DNA of 64,000 bases from SG8-41 sp035649495 (lineage in GTDB: Bacteria > Pseudomonadota > Gammaproteobacteria > Burkholderiales > SG8-41). The notes beneath the pieces were generated by a model that ran no database searches, was not told the origin of the DNA, and saw nothing but the letters and a program-made list of their open reading frames with translations. Shown here piece after piece: positions 27,300-35,329 of this stretch (position 1 is its first letter; each line of letters opens with the position of its first letter). A program made the position numbers and the translations under genes. The DNA lies in NCBI GenBank assembly GCA_035649495.1, contig DASRJL010000155.1:1-64000 (forward strand), in the 5' to 3' direction.

Positions 27300-28506
27300 G
27301 GGCCTCGCCCGTGATCCTGAGCTTGCCGTCGCTGAACTGCGCGGCCGTCAGGGTGCGCGAGAACTGATGGTCGGCCCTCAGCGTCAGGCGCCCGATTACG
27401 CCGTCGAGCGTGGTGACGGGTTTGCCGGAGAGCAGCTCCTGCGTGACGCGAAACGCATCGATGCCGAGCGCGTAGAAGCGGTCGAGATCGGGATCGCGGT
27501 AATCCTGGCGCGGATAGACCATCACGGCCGGGTGGTCCGGCTGGAGGAGCCACGGCATGTCGAGGAAGCGGATATTCGCGAGATCGAACCCTCGCAGCGG
27601 GCTGGTGTTGCCCGGGTAGACGTGCGAAGTTGCGTAGAGCTCGAGGCTGCCGAGATAGGCGCGGGCCAGCCGCGCGCGGGAGAAATCGAGGGCGAAGAAC
27701 GCCATGTCGGCGGCGCCCAGTCCGGCAGCCTGTTTGATCCGGGAGAGCTCGGCCTGGTCGGAGCTGAACGCATATTCCGCGACGATCCTGCCGCCGAGCC
27801 GGGTGAATTCCTCCACGAAAGCCTGGTGGATGCGCCTGAACAGCGGGGTCCCGGCGTGGAGTGTAATGGCGTTCTGCCGCCCCTCCTGCCAGGCGAGCTG
27901 CGCCACCTGGCGCGCCTCCGATTCGGCGTGCAGGGAGAGCACGTAGAGATCGCGCTGCCCGGCAACCGCCCGGTCGGGAACGTTGAGCGCAATCGTCGGA
28001 ACGATTACCAGGGCGCTGTCGGCGACTGCCGAGACGCCGTTTCGCGTGAGCGGCCCCACGACAAGCCGCGCCCCGTTTTCCAGGGCGCGTCGGTAATTAT
28101 CGACCGCGGAACGCTCGTCGTCGCCCACGGCGTAGATACGCAGCGGCAGCGGTGCGCTTCTCTGTACCTTTGCCGCGGCGAGAAAGCCGTTTCTCACCGC
28201 TTCCGCGTGCTTTGAGAACGACGGCGACTCGAGCGGCAGCAGGAGCGCGATGTGGGGAACCTGCGACTCCGCCTGCCCGGGTGCAGCCCTGGCAGCCGGC
28301 GCGGATTTCGGAGGCTCCGCACCCCGGGGGTCAGGCGGGAGAGGCAGCGGGGCTTCCAGCGGCGGCGGCGTTCTGGCGGGCGCTGTTACCGCTTCACCTG
28401 GTACGGACGCGGCTACCGCCTCGCTGGCAAACGCGTACCCGCCACCGTATAGTACCGCCGCAGCGAAGGTGACAACGGGCAGCCGATGGAGCACGCCGCA
28501 GCGCAT
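27286..28506 (-). CDS. lpoA: LpoA-like penicillin-binding protein activator
   Basis: 406 residues. N-terminal signal sequence (LPVVTFAAAVLYGGGYAFA) and a Pro/Ala-rich linker to about residue 75, then a periplasmic-binding-protein-like domain starting VPHIALLLPLESPSFSKHAEAVRNGF, with LENGARLVVGPLTRNGVSAV and LRGFDLANIRFLDMPWLL. This is the LpoA C-terminal domain; the N-terminal TPR domain of E. coli LpoA (678 residues) is absent, as is usual in Betaproteobacteria. It would activate a class A PBP. A lipobox is not obvious, so anchoring is unclear. Its start overlaps the divergent rsmI start by 21 bp. Confidence 0.87.
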   Translation of the reverse strand: MRCGVLHRLPVVTFAAAVLYGGGYAFASEAVAASVPGEAVTAPARTPPPLEAPLPLPPDPRGAEPPKSAPAARAAPGQAESQVPHIALLLPLESPSFSKHAEAVRNGFLAAAKVQRSAPLPLRIYAVGDDERSAVDNYRRALENGARLVVGPLTRNGVSAVADSALVIVPTIALNVPDRAVAGQRDLYVLSLHAESEARQVAQLAWQEGRQNAITLHAGTPLFRRIHQAFVEEFTRLGGRIVAEYAFSSDQAELSRIKQAAGLGAADMAFFALDFSRARLARAYLGSLELYATSHVYPGNTSPLRGFDLANIRFLDMPWLLQPDHPAVMVYPRQDYRDPDLDRFYALGIDAFRVTQELLSGKPVTTLDGVIGRLTLRADHQFSRTLTAAQFSDGKLRITGEAREQR

Positions 28507-29361
28507 GGGGGAGCCGGAGGGAAACGCAGTCCGACATTATATGTAGTGGCCACCCCGATTGGAAACCTGAGTGACATCAGCCTGCGCGCGCTCGAAGTGC
28601 TGAAGACAGTGGATGCCATCGCGGCCGAAGACACCAGAGTGACCGCGCGCCTGCTCGAGCGCTACGGCATCGCCAAGCGCCTGATTTCAGTCCACGAGCA
28701 CAACGAGAAGCGCGCGATCCGGGAGGTTCTCGAGTTCCTCGCGGCCGGCAGATCGCTGGCCCTCGCGTGCGACGCGGGAACGCCCGCGATTTCCGATCCC
28801 GGCGCGCTCCTCGTGGGCGCGGCAAAGGATGCCGGGTTTGCCGTGATCCCGATACCCGGGCCGAATGCGGCAGTGACAGCGTTCTCGGCGGCGGGATTTA
28901 CCGCGCCGCATTTCCTGTTCTACGGTTTCCTGCCGCCCCGCGCCGGCGAGCGCCGCCGCGCGCTGGCACAGGTCGCGGCGCTCCCGTACGCTCTCATCTT
29001 CTACGAGACCCCGCACCGCATCGCGGCGTGCATTGCCGATCTGCGCGCGACGCTGGGAAGCGAACGGCGCATCGCGATAGCGCGCGAGCTGACCAAGGTC
29101 TACGAAACCATCCACCGCTGCACGATCGCCGAGGCCGATGCCTGGCTCGCCGGAGATCCGGACCGCAGCCGCGGCGAGTTCGTCCTGATCGTCGAGGGCG
29201 CGCAGCCGCCTGCGCGCGGGGCGGACGAAGGCGCCCACCGGACGCTCGAGATCCTGCTCGGCGAGCTGCCGGTCAAGCAGGCCGTGGCGCTCGCCGCGAA
29301 GCTGACCGGGGGAAAGCGGAACGAGCTTTACAAGCGGGCTCTTCAACTCAAAAAGGCGTGA
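28486..29361 (+). CDS. rsmI: 16S rRNA (cytidine1402-2'-O)-methyltransferase
   Basis: 291 residues, SAM-dependent tetrapyrrole-methylase fold. Motifs TLYVVATPIGNLSDISLRAL, AAEDTRVTARLL, SLALACDAGTPAISDPGA and IPIPGPNAAVTAFSAAGF are characteristic. It modifies C1402 in the decoding centre together with RsmH, which is also encoded in this window. The first 15 codons (Ala/Gly-rich) overlap the divergent lpoA start; a shorter start is possible but no better candidate is seen. The stop codon is inside a heptamer element. Confidence 0.95.
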   Translation: MEHAAAHGGAGGKRSPTLYVVATPIGNLSDISLRALEVLKTVDAIAAEDTRVTARLLERYGIAKRLISVHEHNEKRAIREVLEFLAAGRSLALACDAGTPAISDPGALLVGAAKDAGFAVIPIPGPNAAVTAFSAAGFTAPHFLFYGFLPPRAGERRRALAQVAALPYALIFYETPHRIAACIADLRATLGSERRIAIARELTKVYETIHRCTIAEADAWLAGDPDRSRGEFVLIVEGAQPPARGADEGAHRTLEILLGELPVKQAVALAAKLTGGKRNELYKRALQLKKA

Positions 29362-29437
29362 ATAGTGATTGGTGAATGTGATTGGAAGGCACAAGCCGTA
29401 GGCCACTCATCACTCATCACTCATCACTCATCACTAT
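29358..29437. repeat. heptamer palindromic repeat element
   Basis: Left arm GTGAATA, GTGATTG, GTGAATG, TGATTGG (29358-29385) begins on the rsmI stop. Right arm CCACTCA, then TCACTCA three times, TCACTAT (29403-29437) runs into the pyrC ATG at 29436. Its right arm occupies the place where a ribosome site for pyrC would be expected. Confidence 0.85.
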
Positions 29438-30467
29438 GCGCAGCATAACAATCACCCGCCCCGACGACTGGCACCTCCATTTGCGCGACGGCGAGCATTT
29501 GCGCGCCGTGCTGCCGGACACTGCGCGGCGCTTTGCGCGTGCGATCGTCATGCCGAATCTGCGGCCCCCGGTGACGACGACGGATGCGGCGCTCCGCTAC
29601 CGGGACCGCGTGCTGGCGGCGCTGCCCGCAGGCAGCGTGTTCGAGCCGTTGATGACGCTCTATCTCACCGACAACACGGCCCACGGCGAAATCGCTGCGG
29701 CGCGGGCGAGCGGTGTGGTGCATGCAGTCAAGTACTATCCGGCGGGTGCTACCACCAACTCCGAATCGGGGGTGACCAATCTCGCGAAGTGCGCGCGCGT
29801 GTTCGAGGCGATGGAGCGGAACGGCATGCCGCTCCTCGTGCACGGCGAGGTGACCGATCCCGGCGTGGACGTTTTCGACCGGGAGCGGGTGTTTCTGGAA
29901 CGCGTTCTGGCGCCGCTCGTCGAGCGCCATGCCGGGCTCAAGATCGTGATGGAGCACATCACCACGCGTCAGGCGGTTGAGTACGTCGCTGGAGCGCCGG
30001 CACGCGTCGCAGCGACCGTCACGGCCCACCACCTGCTGCTCAATCGCAACGCGCTGTTCGAGGGCGGCATCCGCCCGCATCACTATTGCCTGCCGATCGT
30101 GAAACGGGAGGAGCACCGGCAGGCGCTGGTCGCGGCGGCTACCGGCGGCAGTCCCAGGTTCTTTCTCGGTACCGACAGCGCGCCGCACGCGCGGCACACC
30201 AAGGAACATTTCTGCGGTTGCGCCGGGATCTACACGGCGCATGGCGGTATCGAGCTGTATGCCGAGGCATTCGCCGCCGCGGGCGCGCTCGACCGGCTCG
30301 ATGATTTTGCCGGCCGCCACGGGGCGCAGTTCTACGGGCTGCCAGTCAATCGGGAAAAAATCACTCTCGTCGAGGAGGCGCGCCCGGTGCCGGAGGAGAT
30401 TCCGTTCGGAGCGGACGCACTGGTGCCGTTTCGCGCCGGTGCGAAACTGACCTGGCGGTTGGCGTAG
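29436..30467 (+). CDS. pyrC: dihydroorotase (class II)
   Basis: 343 residues from ATG 29436. Metal-binding HLHLRDG, carboxylated-lysine motif VKYYPAGATTNSESGV, LLVHGEV, MEHITT and FLGTDSAPH with the catalytic Asp are all present, matching E. coli-type PyrC. It closes carbamoyl aspartate to dihydroorotate in pyrimidine synthesis. The frame is open upstream, but those 18 codons translate the heptamer repeat (THHSSLIT). No Shine-Dalgarno is visible, because the repeat abuts the start. Confidence 0.95.
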   Translation: MRSITITRPDDWHLHLRDGEHLRAVLPDTARRFARAIVMPNLRPPVTTTDAALRYRDRVLAALPAGSVFEPLMTLYLTDNTAHGEIAAARASGVVHAVKYYPAGATTNSESGVTNLAKCARVFEAMERNGMPLLVHGEVTDPGVDVFDRERVFLERVLAPLVERHAGLKIVMEHITTRQAVEYVAGAPARVAATVTAHHLLLNRNALFEGGIRPHHYCLPIVKREEHRQALVAAATGGSPRFFLGTDSAPHARHTKEHFCGCAGIYTAHGGIELYAEAFAAAGALDRLDDFAGRHGAQFYGLPVNREKITLVEEARPVPEEIPFGADALVPFRAGAKLTWRLA

Positions 30468-30546
30468 AACTGAGCCGCATTAGTTTCGCAACATCCTGCC
30501 ATTTAGCAGAAGCGTTTCGAAATGGAGGTGTCGCGGCGGCAGTAGT

Positions 30547-31065
30547 CTACGGAAACGCGGGGATCGTCGGCTCGAAACCGACCGAGCGGGCTTCCGGACG
30601 GCGGCGCGCTACCAGGTCGGTGATTTCCTCGATGCGCCGCATGGGCACGTCCACCATCATGAGCACCTGGCCGCGGTCGATCTCCGCGTGAAACCGCCGC
30701 AGCTGCGAATTCGGCAGCGCCGCGCCCGCAAGGCTCGCCGCCCAGGCGCCGAATGCCGCGCCGAACAGGGCGGTGAACAGTATCGTTGCCAGGGGAAGCA
30801 CGGCACCCGTCGGCGGGAACATCACGAACAGCCCGCCCGCGCAGGCGCCGGCAACGCTGCCGATCAGGATGCCCAGCCGGGCGCCGTGGACCACGTCGGT
30901 TTTCTGGAGGACGTTCGCCGCGGGCAAGTCAGCGGGCAGCATGTCGCGCCGGGCGAGCAGGTGCACGTGTCCAACCTCGATGCGCGCGAGCAGCAGCTCG
31001 TTCACGCTGGCGCGCGCGCTGGCGATGTCCGGCAATAGAAAGTAAAGGCGGCGTCGCATCAGCAT
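30547..31065 (-). CDS. DUF1269-like membrane protein
   Basis: 172 residues from ATG 31065, preceded by AGGAGGAAGGT. An N-terminal ferredoxin-like half (RRRLYFLLPDIASARASVNELLLARI...HVHLLARR) is followed by a glycine-rich hydrophobic hairpin (LGILIGSVAGACAGGLFVMF and LFGAAFGAWAASLAG), then RRFHAEIDRGQVLMMVDVP. This is the layout of DUF1269/YrzE-type inner-membrane proteins, function unknown. The frame extends 32 codons further upstream without family resemblance. Convergent with pyrC; the 79-bp gap shows no clear terminator. Confidence 0.8.
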   Translation of the reverse strand: MLMRRRLYFLLPDIASARASVNELLLARIEVGHVHLLARRDMLPADLPAANVLQKTDVVHGARLGILIGSVAGACAGGLFVMFPPTGAVLPLATILFTALFGAAFGAWAASLAGAALPNSQLRRFHAEIDRGQVLMMVDVPMRRIEEITDLVARRRPEARSVGFEPTIPAFP

Positions 31066-31184
31066 ACCTTCCTCCTTCTCAGGGAAGTCGTTGCTGCTCA
31101 TTAGACGGGCAATCGCCGGGCTAGTTTCTTGGTGGGCCGGGGAACACTCGATGGAACGCACGGCGGCGCGGGTGATCCAACGTG

Positions 31185-31190
31185 TACAAT
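31185..31190 (+). promoter_or_regulatory. -10 box of rnpB
   Basis: TACAAT lies 8 nt upstream of the predicted 5' end of the RNase P RNA. The -35 region is GC-rich and not clear. Confidence 0.6.
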
Positions 31191-31198
31191 TGCGCCCG

Positions 31199-31540
31199 GG
31201 AAGCCAGCCGGGCAGCCGCTGCGCACGGAAGAAGCGAGCCTATACGATGGTTCGTACCGAGCGGAGAGGAAAGTCCGGGCTCCATAGGGTAGGGTGGCGG
31301 CTAATCACCGCCCGCCGTGAGGCGAGCAATAGGGCCACAGAGACGAGTCCTGGTGCAGGCAACTGTATCGGGGGTGAAACGAGGCAACCTGCACCCGGAG
31401 CAACACCAAATAGGCAAGCGCTGACGCGACCCGCCGAGCTTGCGGGTAGGTGGCTCGAGCCGTGGAGCAATCCACGGCCTAGAGGAATGGCTGTCAGGGG
31501 CCGCAAGGCCTCACAGAACCCGGCTTACAGGCTGGCTTCC
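31199..31540 (+). ncRNA. rnpB: RNase P RNA, bacterial class A
   Basis: About 342 nt. The 5' end GGAAGCCAGCC pairs with 3' GGCTGGCTTCC (P1). Universal core segments are all present: GAGAGGAAAGTCCGGGCTCC (CR I), ATAGGGTAGGGTG (P5-P7 region), ACAGAGA, GGGTGAAACG, CCCGGAGCAA.ACCAAATAG (CR IV-like), TAGAGGAATGGCTGTC and CACAGAACCCGGCTTACAGG (CR V). The region between GTGCAGGCAACTG and GGTGAAACGAGG replaces the long P12 stem of E. coli with a short one, making this a compact class A RNA. It is the catalytic subunit of the tRNA 5'-processing enzyme. Confidence 0.96.
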
Positions 31541-31547
31541 TTTTTTT
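31530..31547 (+). terminator. terminator of rnpB
   Basis: The 3' strand of the P1 helix is followed directly by TTTTTTT, so the mature RNA terminus can double as an intrinsic terminator. Confidence 0.7.
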
Positions 31548-31747
31548 CATTTCCCCGCTGTTGCCATCGCGCAACAGCCTTCTTTCCCTGCCCGGCCGTA
31601 CGGGGTATCCCACAAAGTTAACGTGATACTTTTGATTTAAGTGTTATCACTATGTTTTTACGATATATTAAGTCGTAAAGAACTGCGGGTACTCGTGTCA
31701 TATTTCCCCATAAGTCTTTGTCCTGAAAACAGAAACAGGCGACTCAC
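31548..31747. other. AT-rich spacer with short palindromes between rnpB and the mraZ promoter
   Basis: No coding region is supported. The segment 31615-31690 is strikingly AT-rich for this chromosome. It contains GTGATA...TATCAC (about 31622-31649) and TTACGA...TCGTAA (about 31658-31678) inverted repeats. These may be binding sites or an upstream promoter element; nothing identifies the factor. Confidence 0.45.
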
Positions 31748-31776
31748 TTGACCGCCTCCAACGGTACTCATATAGT
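31748..31776 (+). promoter_or_regulatory. sigma70-type promoter of the dcw cluster
   Basis: TTGACC (31748-31753), 17-bp spacer, TATAGT (31771-31776). This is a near-consensus arrangement and would start transcription near 31783, giving a leader of about 130 nt before mraZ. Confidence 0.75.
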
Positions 31777-31799
31777 GGGTATTAGTGGAGAAAAGTGGG
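31775..31799 (+). promoter_or_regulatory. MraZ operator (three GTGGG-type repeats)
   Basis: GTGGG (31775-31779), GTGGA (31785-31789) and GTGGG (31795-31799) repeat with an exact 10-bp period. MraZ is known to bind direct GTGGG-type repeats separated by 5 nt upstream of its own gene. The first repeat overlaps the -10 box, so binding would block the promoter: autorepression of the dcw operon. Confidence 0.82.
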
Positions 31800-31911
31800 A
31801 AAACAGAGCTACCTGTTGTAGACAGGGCGCTGTCCTCCCATAGGGCGGTTGTCGGATCCGGCTCCGGCAGCTTCCCGGCGCATAGCCGGCGGTTCGAACC
31901 TAGGGGGAGTG

Positions 31912-32358
31912 GTGTTTCGCGGCGTCGCACAGCTGAGTCTCGACAGCAAGGGCAGGCTCGCCGTGCCGTCACGGTTTCGCGATCCGCTCAACGAGCGCTG
32001 CGGCGGCCAGGTCGTCGTCACCGCCGATTCCGACCGCTGCCTGCTCATCTATCCCCTTCCCGAGTGGGAACCCATAGAGCAGAAGCTGATGTCGCTCTCG
32101 AGCTTCAACCCGCAGATCCGCGAGCTGCAGCGGCGGGTGGTCGGGTACGCCGAGGACGTTGTCATGGACGCGACGGGGCGGGTCCTCGTGCCGCCAGCGC
32201 TGCGCCAGTTCGCGCAGCTCGGCAAGAGCGTCGTGCTGGTGGGGCAGGGCAACAAATTCGAGTTGTGGAACAAGGACAACTGGGAACAGTTGATGGACCG
32301 GGGTGGCGGTTTCGGCACGGGCGGGCTCCCGCCTGAGCTGGAGGGTTTCTCCTTGTGA
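31912..32358 (+). CDS. mraZ: transcriptional regulator MraZ
   Basis: 148 residues from GTG 31912 (second of two adjacent GTG codons), which gives the expected MFRG start after AGGGGGAG. Two SpoVT/AbrB-type halves each hold the DxxxR motif (DSKGR and DATGR). The ring-shaped MraZ oligomer represses the dcw promoter; an operator with three spaced repeats is visible upstream. Its stop overlaps the GTG of rsmH (GTGA). The frame remains open upstream to 31849 without resemblance to the family. Confidence 0.95.
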   Translation: MFRGVAQLSLDSKGRLAVPSRFRDPLNERCGGQVVVTADSDRCLLIYPLPEWEPIEQKLMSLSSFNPQIRELQRRVVGYAEDVVMDATGRVLVPPALRQFAQLGKSVVLVGQGNKFELWNKDNWEQLMDRGGGFGTGGLPPELEGFSL

Positions 32359-33290
32359 GCAATGGCTCACATACCGCCGTCCTCTCAGAACAGGCAGTAA
32401 ACGGATTGAACGTGCGCAGCGACGGAGTCTACGTCGACTGCACATTCGGTCGAGGCGGGCACAGCCGCCTGATTCTGGCGCGGCTGGGACCGGCGGGACG
32501 GTTACTCGGGCTCGACCGCGACGCGGAGGCGGTGGTGGCCGCAGGAGCGATAGTTGACGGGCGATTTCGCATGTTGCACGGGCGGTTCAGCGGGCTCAAG
32601 GAGCTCGCTGCCGGCGCCGGGATCAGCCAGGCCGACGGCATCCTGCTCGATCTCGGCGTGTCGTCGCCGCAGCTCGACGATCCCGCCCGCGGCTTCAGTC
32701 TGCGTTTCGACGCGCCCCTCGACATGCGCATGGACAGGGGCGGCGGCATCACCGCCGCCGAGTGGCTCGCGCAAGCGGGTCCGCAGGAACTCCGGGAGGT
32801 CATAAAAACCTATGGCGAAGAACGGTTTGCTAAACAGATTGCAGCAGCGATTGTTGCGGCTAGAGCGCGGGGACCTGTACGCACCACACGACAACTTGCC
32901 GCGCTCGTGGCAACGGCCGTTCCTGCGCGGGCGCGCGAACCACACCAGGATCCGGCGACGCGCACGTTTCAAGCTCTACGGATTCACCTCAATCAGGAGC
33001 TTGAGGAATTGTCGCTAGCGCTGCCCCGGTGCATGGAACTCCTGCGGCCCCACGGGCGTCTGGTGGTGATCAGCTTCCACTCCCTTGAAGACCGCATCGT
33101 CAAGCGCTTCCTGCGCGCGGAGGCGCGTCCGGACCGGCTCCCGCAGCGGCTGCCGGTGCGCGCGAGCGAAACGGCCCGGCCGCGGGTGGCGCTCGTCGGG
33201 CGGGCGATCAGGCCGGATTCGGCCGAGGTCGCGGCCAATCCCCGCGCTCGCAGCGCCGTGATGCGGATCGCGGAAAAGCTGCCGGCATGA
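32355..33290 (+). CDS. rsmH: 16S rRNA (cytosine1402-N4)-methyltransferase
   Basis: 311 residues, GTG start overlapping the mraZ stop by 4 bp. SAM site DCTFGRGGHS, GILLDLGVSSPQLDD, GFSLRFDAPLDMRMD, TFQALRIHLNQELEEL and VVISFHSLEDRIVKRF are signature blocks. It methylates C1402 at N4, complementary to RsmI encoded at 28.5 kb. Overlaps ftsL by 4 bp (ATGA). Confidence 0.97.
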   Translation: MSNGSHTAVLSEQAVNGLNVRSDGVYVDCTFGRGGHSRLILARLGPAGRLLGLDRDAEAVVAAGAIVDGRFRMLHGRFSGLKELAAGAGISQADGILLDLGVSSPQLDDPARGFSLRFDAPLDMRMDRGGGITAAEWLAQAGPQELREVIKTYGEERFAKQIAAAIVAARARGPVRTTRQLAALVATAVPARAREPHQDPATRTFQALRIHLNQELEELSLALPRCMELLRPHGRLVVISFHSLEDRIVKRFLRAEARPDRLPQRLPVRASETARPRVALVGRAIRPDSAEVAANPRARSAVMRIAEKLPA

Positions 33291-33571
33291 TGGCGCGGCT
33301 CACCCTGGTCCTTCTCGCCGTTCTGGTCGGGTGCGCCCTCGCGCTCGTCACGTCACAGCACCGCGCGCGCAAGCTCTATGTCGAGCTGCAGAAGGAGCAG
33401 GACCTCGCCCGGCAGCTCGATGTCGAATGGGGGCAGCTGCAGCTCGAGCAGAGCACTTGGGCGATGCACGCACGCATAGAAAGAGTCGCCACGCAGGCAC
33501 TCAGCATGCGGGTGCCCCCGCCCGGCCGCGTGCAGATGGTGCCGCCTGCAACCGTGGAGCACCGGCCGTGA
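33287..33571 (+). CDS. ftsL: cell division protein FtsL
   Basis: 94 residues: one transmembrane helix (LTLVLLAVLVGCALALV), then a periplasmic leucine-zipper-like coiled coil (RARKLYVELQKEQDLARQLDVEWGQLQLEQ) and the IERVATQALSM end typical of FtsL. It forms the FtsQLB complex that activates FtsWI at the septum. Overlaps rsmH and ftsI by a few bases at each end. Confidence 0.93.
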   Translation: MMARLTLVLLAVLVGCALALVTSQHRARKLYVELQKEQDLARQLDVEWGQLQLEQSTWAMHARIERVATQALSMRVPPPGRVQMVPPATVEHRP

Positions 33572-35301
33572 GCCTTGCCCGGCATCCGCAGCTTCACGTG
33601 CGGTTGCCCGCGTGGCGCTCGCGCCTGCTGCTCGTCCTGGTGCTCGGCTGGCTCGCCGCGCTCGCGGGCCGCGCGTTCTACCTCCAGGGGCTGCACCACA
33701 ACTTCCTGCAGCAGAAAGGCGAGTCGCGTCACATGCGCGTGCTCGAGTTGAGCGCCAACCGCGGCATGATACTCGACCGCAACAACGAGCCGCTCGCCAT
33801 CTCCACGCCGGTGGAATCGGTGACGGCCAGTCCGGCGGACGTCGATGCCGATCCGGAGACAATGGCGCGTCTCGCGCGCCTGCTCGAAACCGACGCCAGG
33901 GAACTCGCGAGGAAGCTCGCCGACACCAGGCGCGAATTCGTGTACCTGAAGCGGCAGCTGCCGCCCGACGACGCCGCGAAAGTCGTGGCGCTTCGCATAC
34001 CCGGCGTCTTCCTGCAGCGGGAGTATCGCCGCTACTACCCGGCCGGCGAAGTGATGGCGCATCTCATCGGCTTCACGGACGTGGACGGCCGGGGCCAGGA
34101 GGCGCTCGAGCTCGCCTTCGAGAAGGACCTCGCGGGCAAGGCCGGCAGCCGCCGCGTCATCAAGGACCGGCTGGGCCGCGTCGTCGAGGACGTCGAAAGC
34201 ATAAGGACGCCGCAGGACGGCCAGACGATCCGGCTCTCCATAGACGCGCGCATCCAGTATCTCGCCTTCCGCGAGCTGAAAAGCGCCGTCGTAGCGCAGC
34301 GCGCCCGCGCGGGCGGCATCGTCGTGCTGGACGTGGAAAGCGGGGAGATCCTCGCGATGGCAAACCTGCCGTCGTACAACCCGAACAACCGCGACAAGCT
34401 CGATCCACGCCGCACGCGCAATCGCGCCGTTACCGATCTCTTCGAGCCGGGGTCGACGTTGAAGCCGTTCACGGCCGCGGCGGCGCTGGAAGCCGGCACG
34501 GTGAGGCCGGAAAGCGTCATCCAGACCGCGCCCGGGGAGCTCACCATCGGCAACCGCACGATACACGACGCCCACCCGCAGGGCGCGCTGACCGTGGCCC
34601 AGGTCATCCAGAAATCCTCGAACGTGGGCGCGGCGAAGATAGCGCTGGGCTTGAAGGCCGAAACGCTCTGGACCGTTTTCGACCGCGTCGGTTTCGGCGT
34701 GCCGCCACGCACCGGCTTTCCGGGAGAGGTCGCGGGGCGCCTGCGGGCGCACGCCGGGTGGCGTCCGATCGAGCAGGCGACGATGTCCTACGGCCACGGC
34801 GTCTCCGTGTCGCTCCTGCAGCTCGCGCGGGCCTACCTCGTATTCGCCACCGACGGCGATTTGAAGCCCGTGACGCTCGTCAAGCGCGACGGGCCGGCCG
34901 AGAACGTGCGGGTCCTCTCCCCGGGGACCGCCCGGGCGGTGCGCCGCATGCTGGAGACGGTCGTGGCGCCGGGAGGCACCGCACCGCGAGCCCAGATCCG
35001 GGGCTACCGGGTTGCCGGCAAGACCGGCACCGCGCACAAGCTGGAAGGCGCCGGCTATGCGCCGAACAAGTACATCTCCACTTTCATCGGCTTCGCGCCG
35101 GCGAGCGCACCGCGGATCATCGTCGCCGTGCTGATCGACGAGCCCGCCGCGGGACAGTACTACGGCGGCGCGATCGCCGCGCCGGTATTCGCGCAGGTCA
35201 TGTCCGGCGCTCTGCGCTTCATGGCGGTCTCGCCGGATGCGCCGCTCGACAACGTCGTGCTGCCGCCGGCCGACGCGGCGGAAGTGAAGGAAGAAGTGTG
35301 A
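33568..35301 (+). CDS. ftsI: peptidoglycan D,D-transpeptidase FtsI (PBP3)
   Basis: 577 residues from GTG 33568, overlapping the ftsL stop. N-terminal membrane anchor (LLLVLVLGWLAALAGRAFYL), pedestal domain with NRGMILDRNNEPLA, and the transpeptidase domain with active-site STLK (EPGSTLKPF), SSN (QKSSNVG) and KTGT (GKTGTAHK). It cross-links septal peptidoglycan with FtsW. The DNA between its stop and murE contains the heptamers GATTCGG GGATCGG. Confidence 0.97.
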   Translation: MSLARHPQLHVRLPAWRSRLLLVLVLGWLAALAGRAFYLQGLHHNFLQQKGESRHMRVLELSANRGMILDRNNEPLAISTPVESVTASPADVDADPETMARLARLLETDARELARKLADTRREFVYLKRQLPPDDAAKVVALRIPGVFLQREYRRYYPAGEVMAHLIGFTDVDGRGQEALELAFEKDLAGKAGSRRVIKDRLGRVVEDVESIRTPQDGQTIRLSIDARIQYLAFRELKSAVVAQRARAGGIVVLDVESGEILAMANLPSYNPNNRDKLDPRRTRNRAVTDLFEPGSTLKPFTAAAALEAGTVRPESVIQTAPGELTIGNRTIHDAHPQGALTVAQVIQKSSNVGAAKIALGLKAETLWTVFDRVGFGVPPRTGFPGEVAGRLRAHAGWRPIEQATMSYGHGVSVSLLQLARAYLVFATDGDLKPVTLVKRDGPAENVRVLSPGTARAVRRMLETVVAPGGTAPRAQIRGYRVAGKTGTAHKLEGAGYAPNKYISTFIGFAPASAPRIIVAVLIDEPAAGQYYGGAIAAPVFAQVMSGALRFMAVSPDAPLDNVVLPPADAAEVKEEV

Positions 35302-35310
35302 GGAAGGCAG

Positions 35311-35324
35311 GATTCGGGGATCGG
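35311..35324. repeat. heptamer pair in the murE leader
   Basis: GATTCGG followed by GGATCGG, 5 nt before the murE GTG. The same 14 bases occur inside murF at 37171-37184. Confidence 0.6.
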
Positions 35325-35329
35325 TATCA

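Noticed and set aside
34035..34712. Antisense frame opposite ftsI
   Set aside because: No domain and fully explained by codon bias of ftsI.
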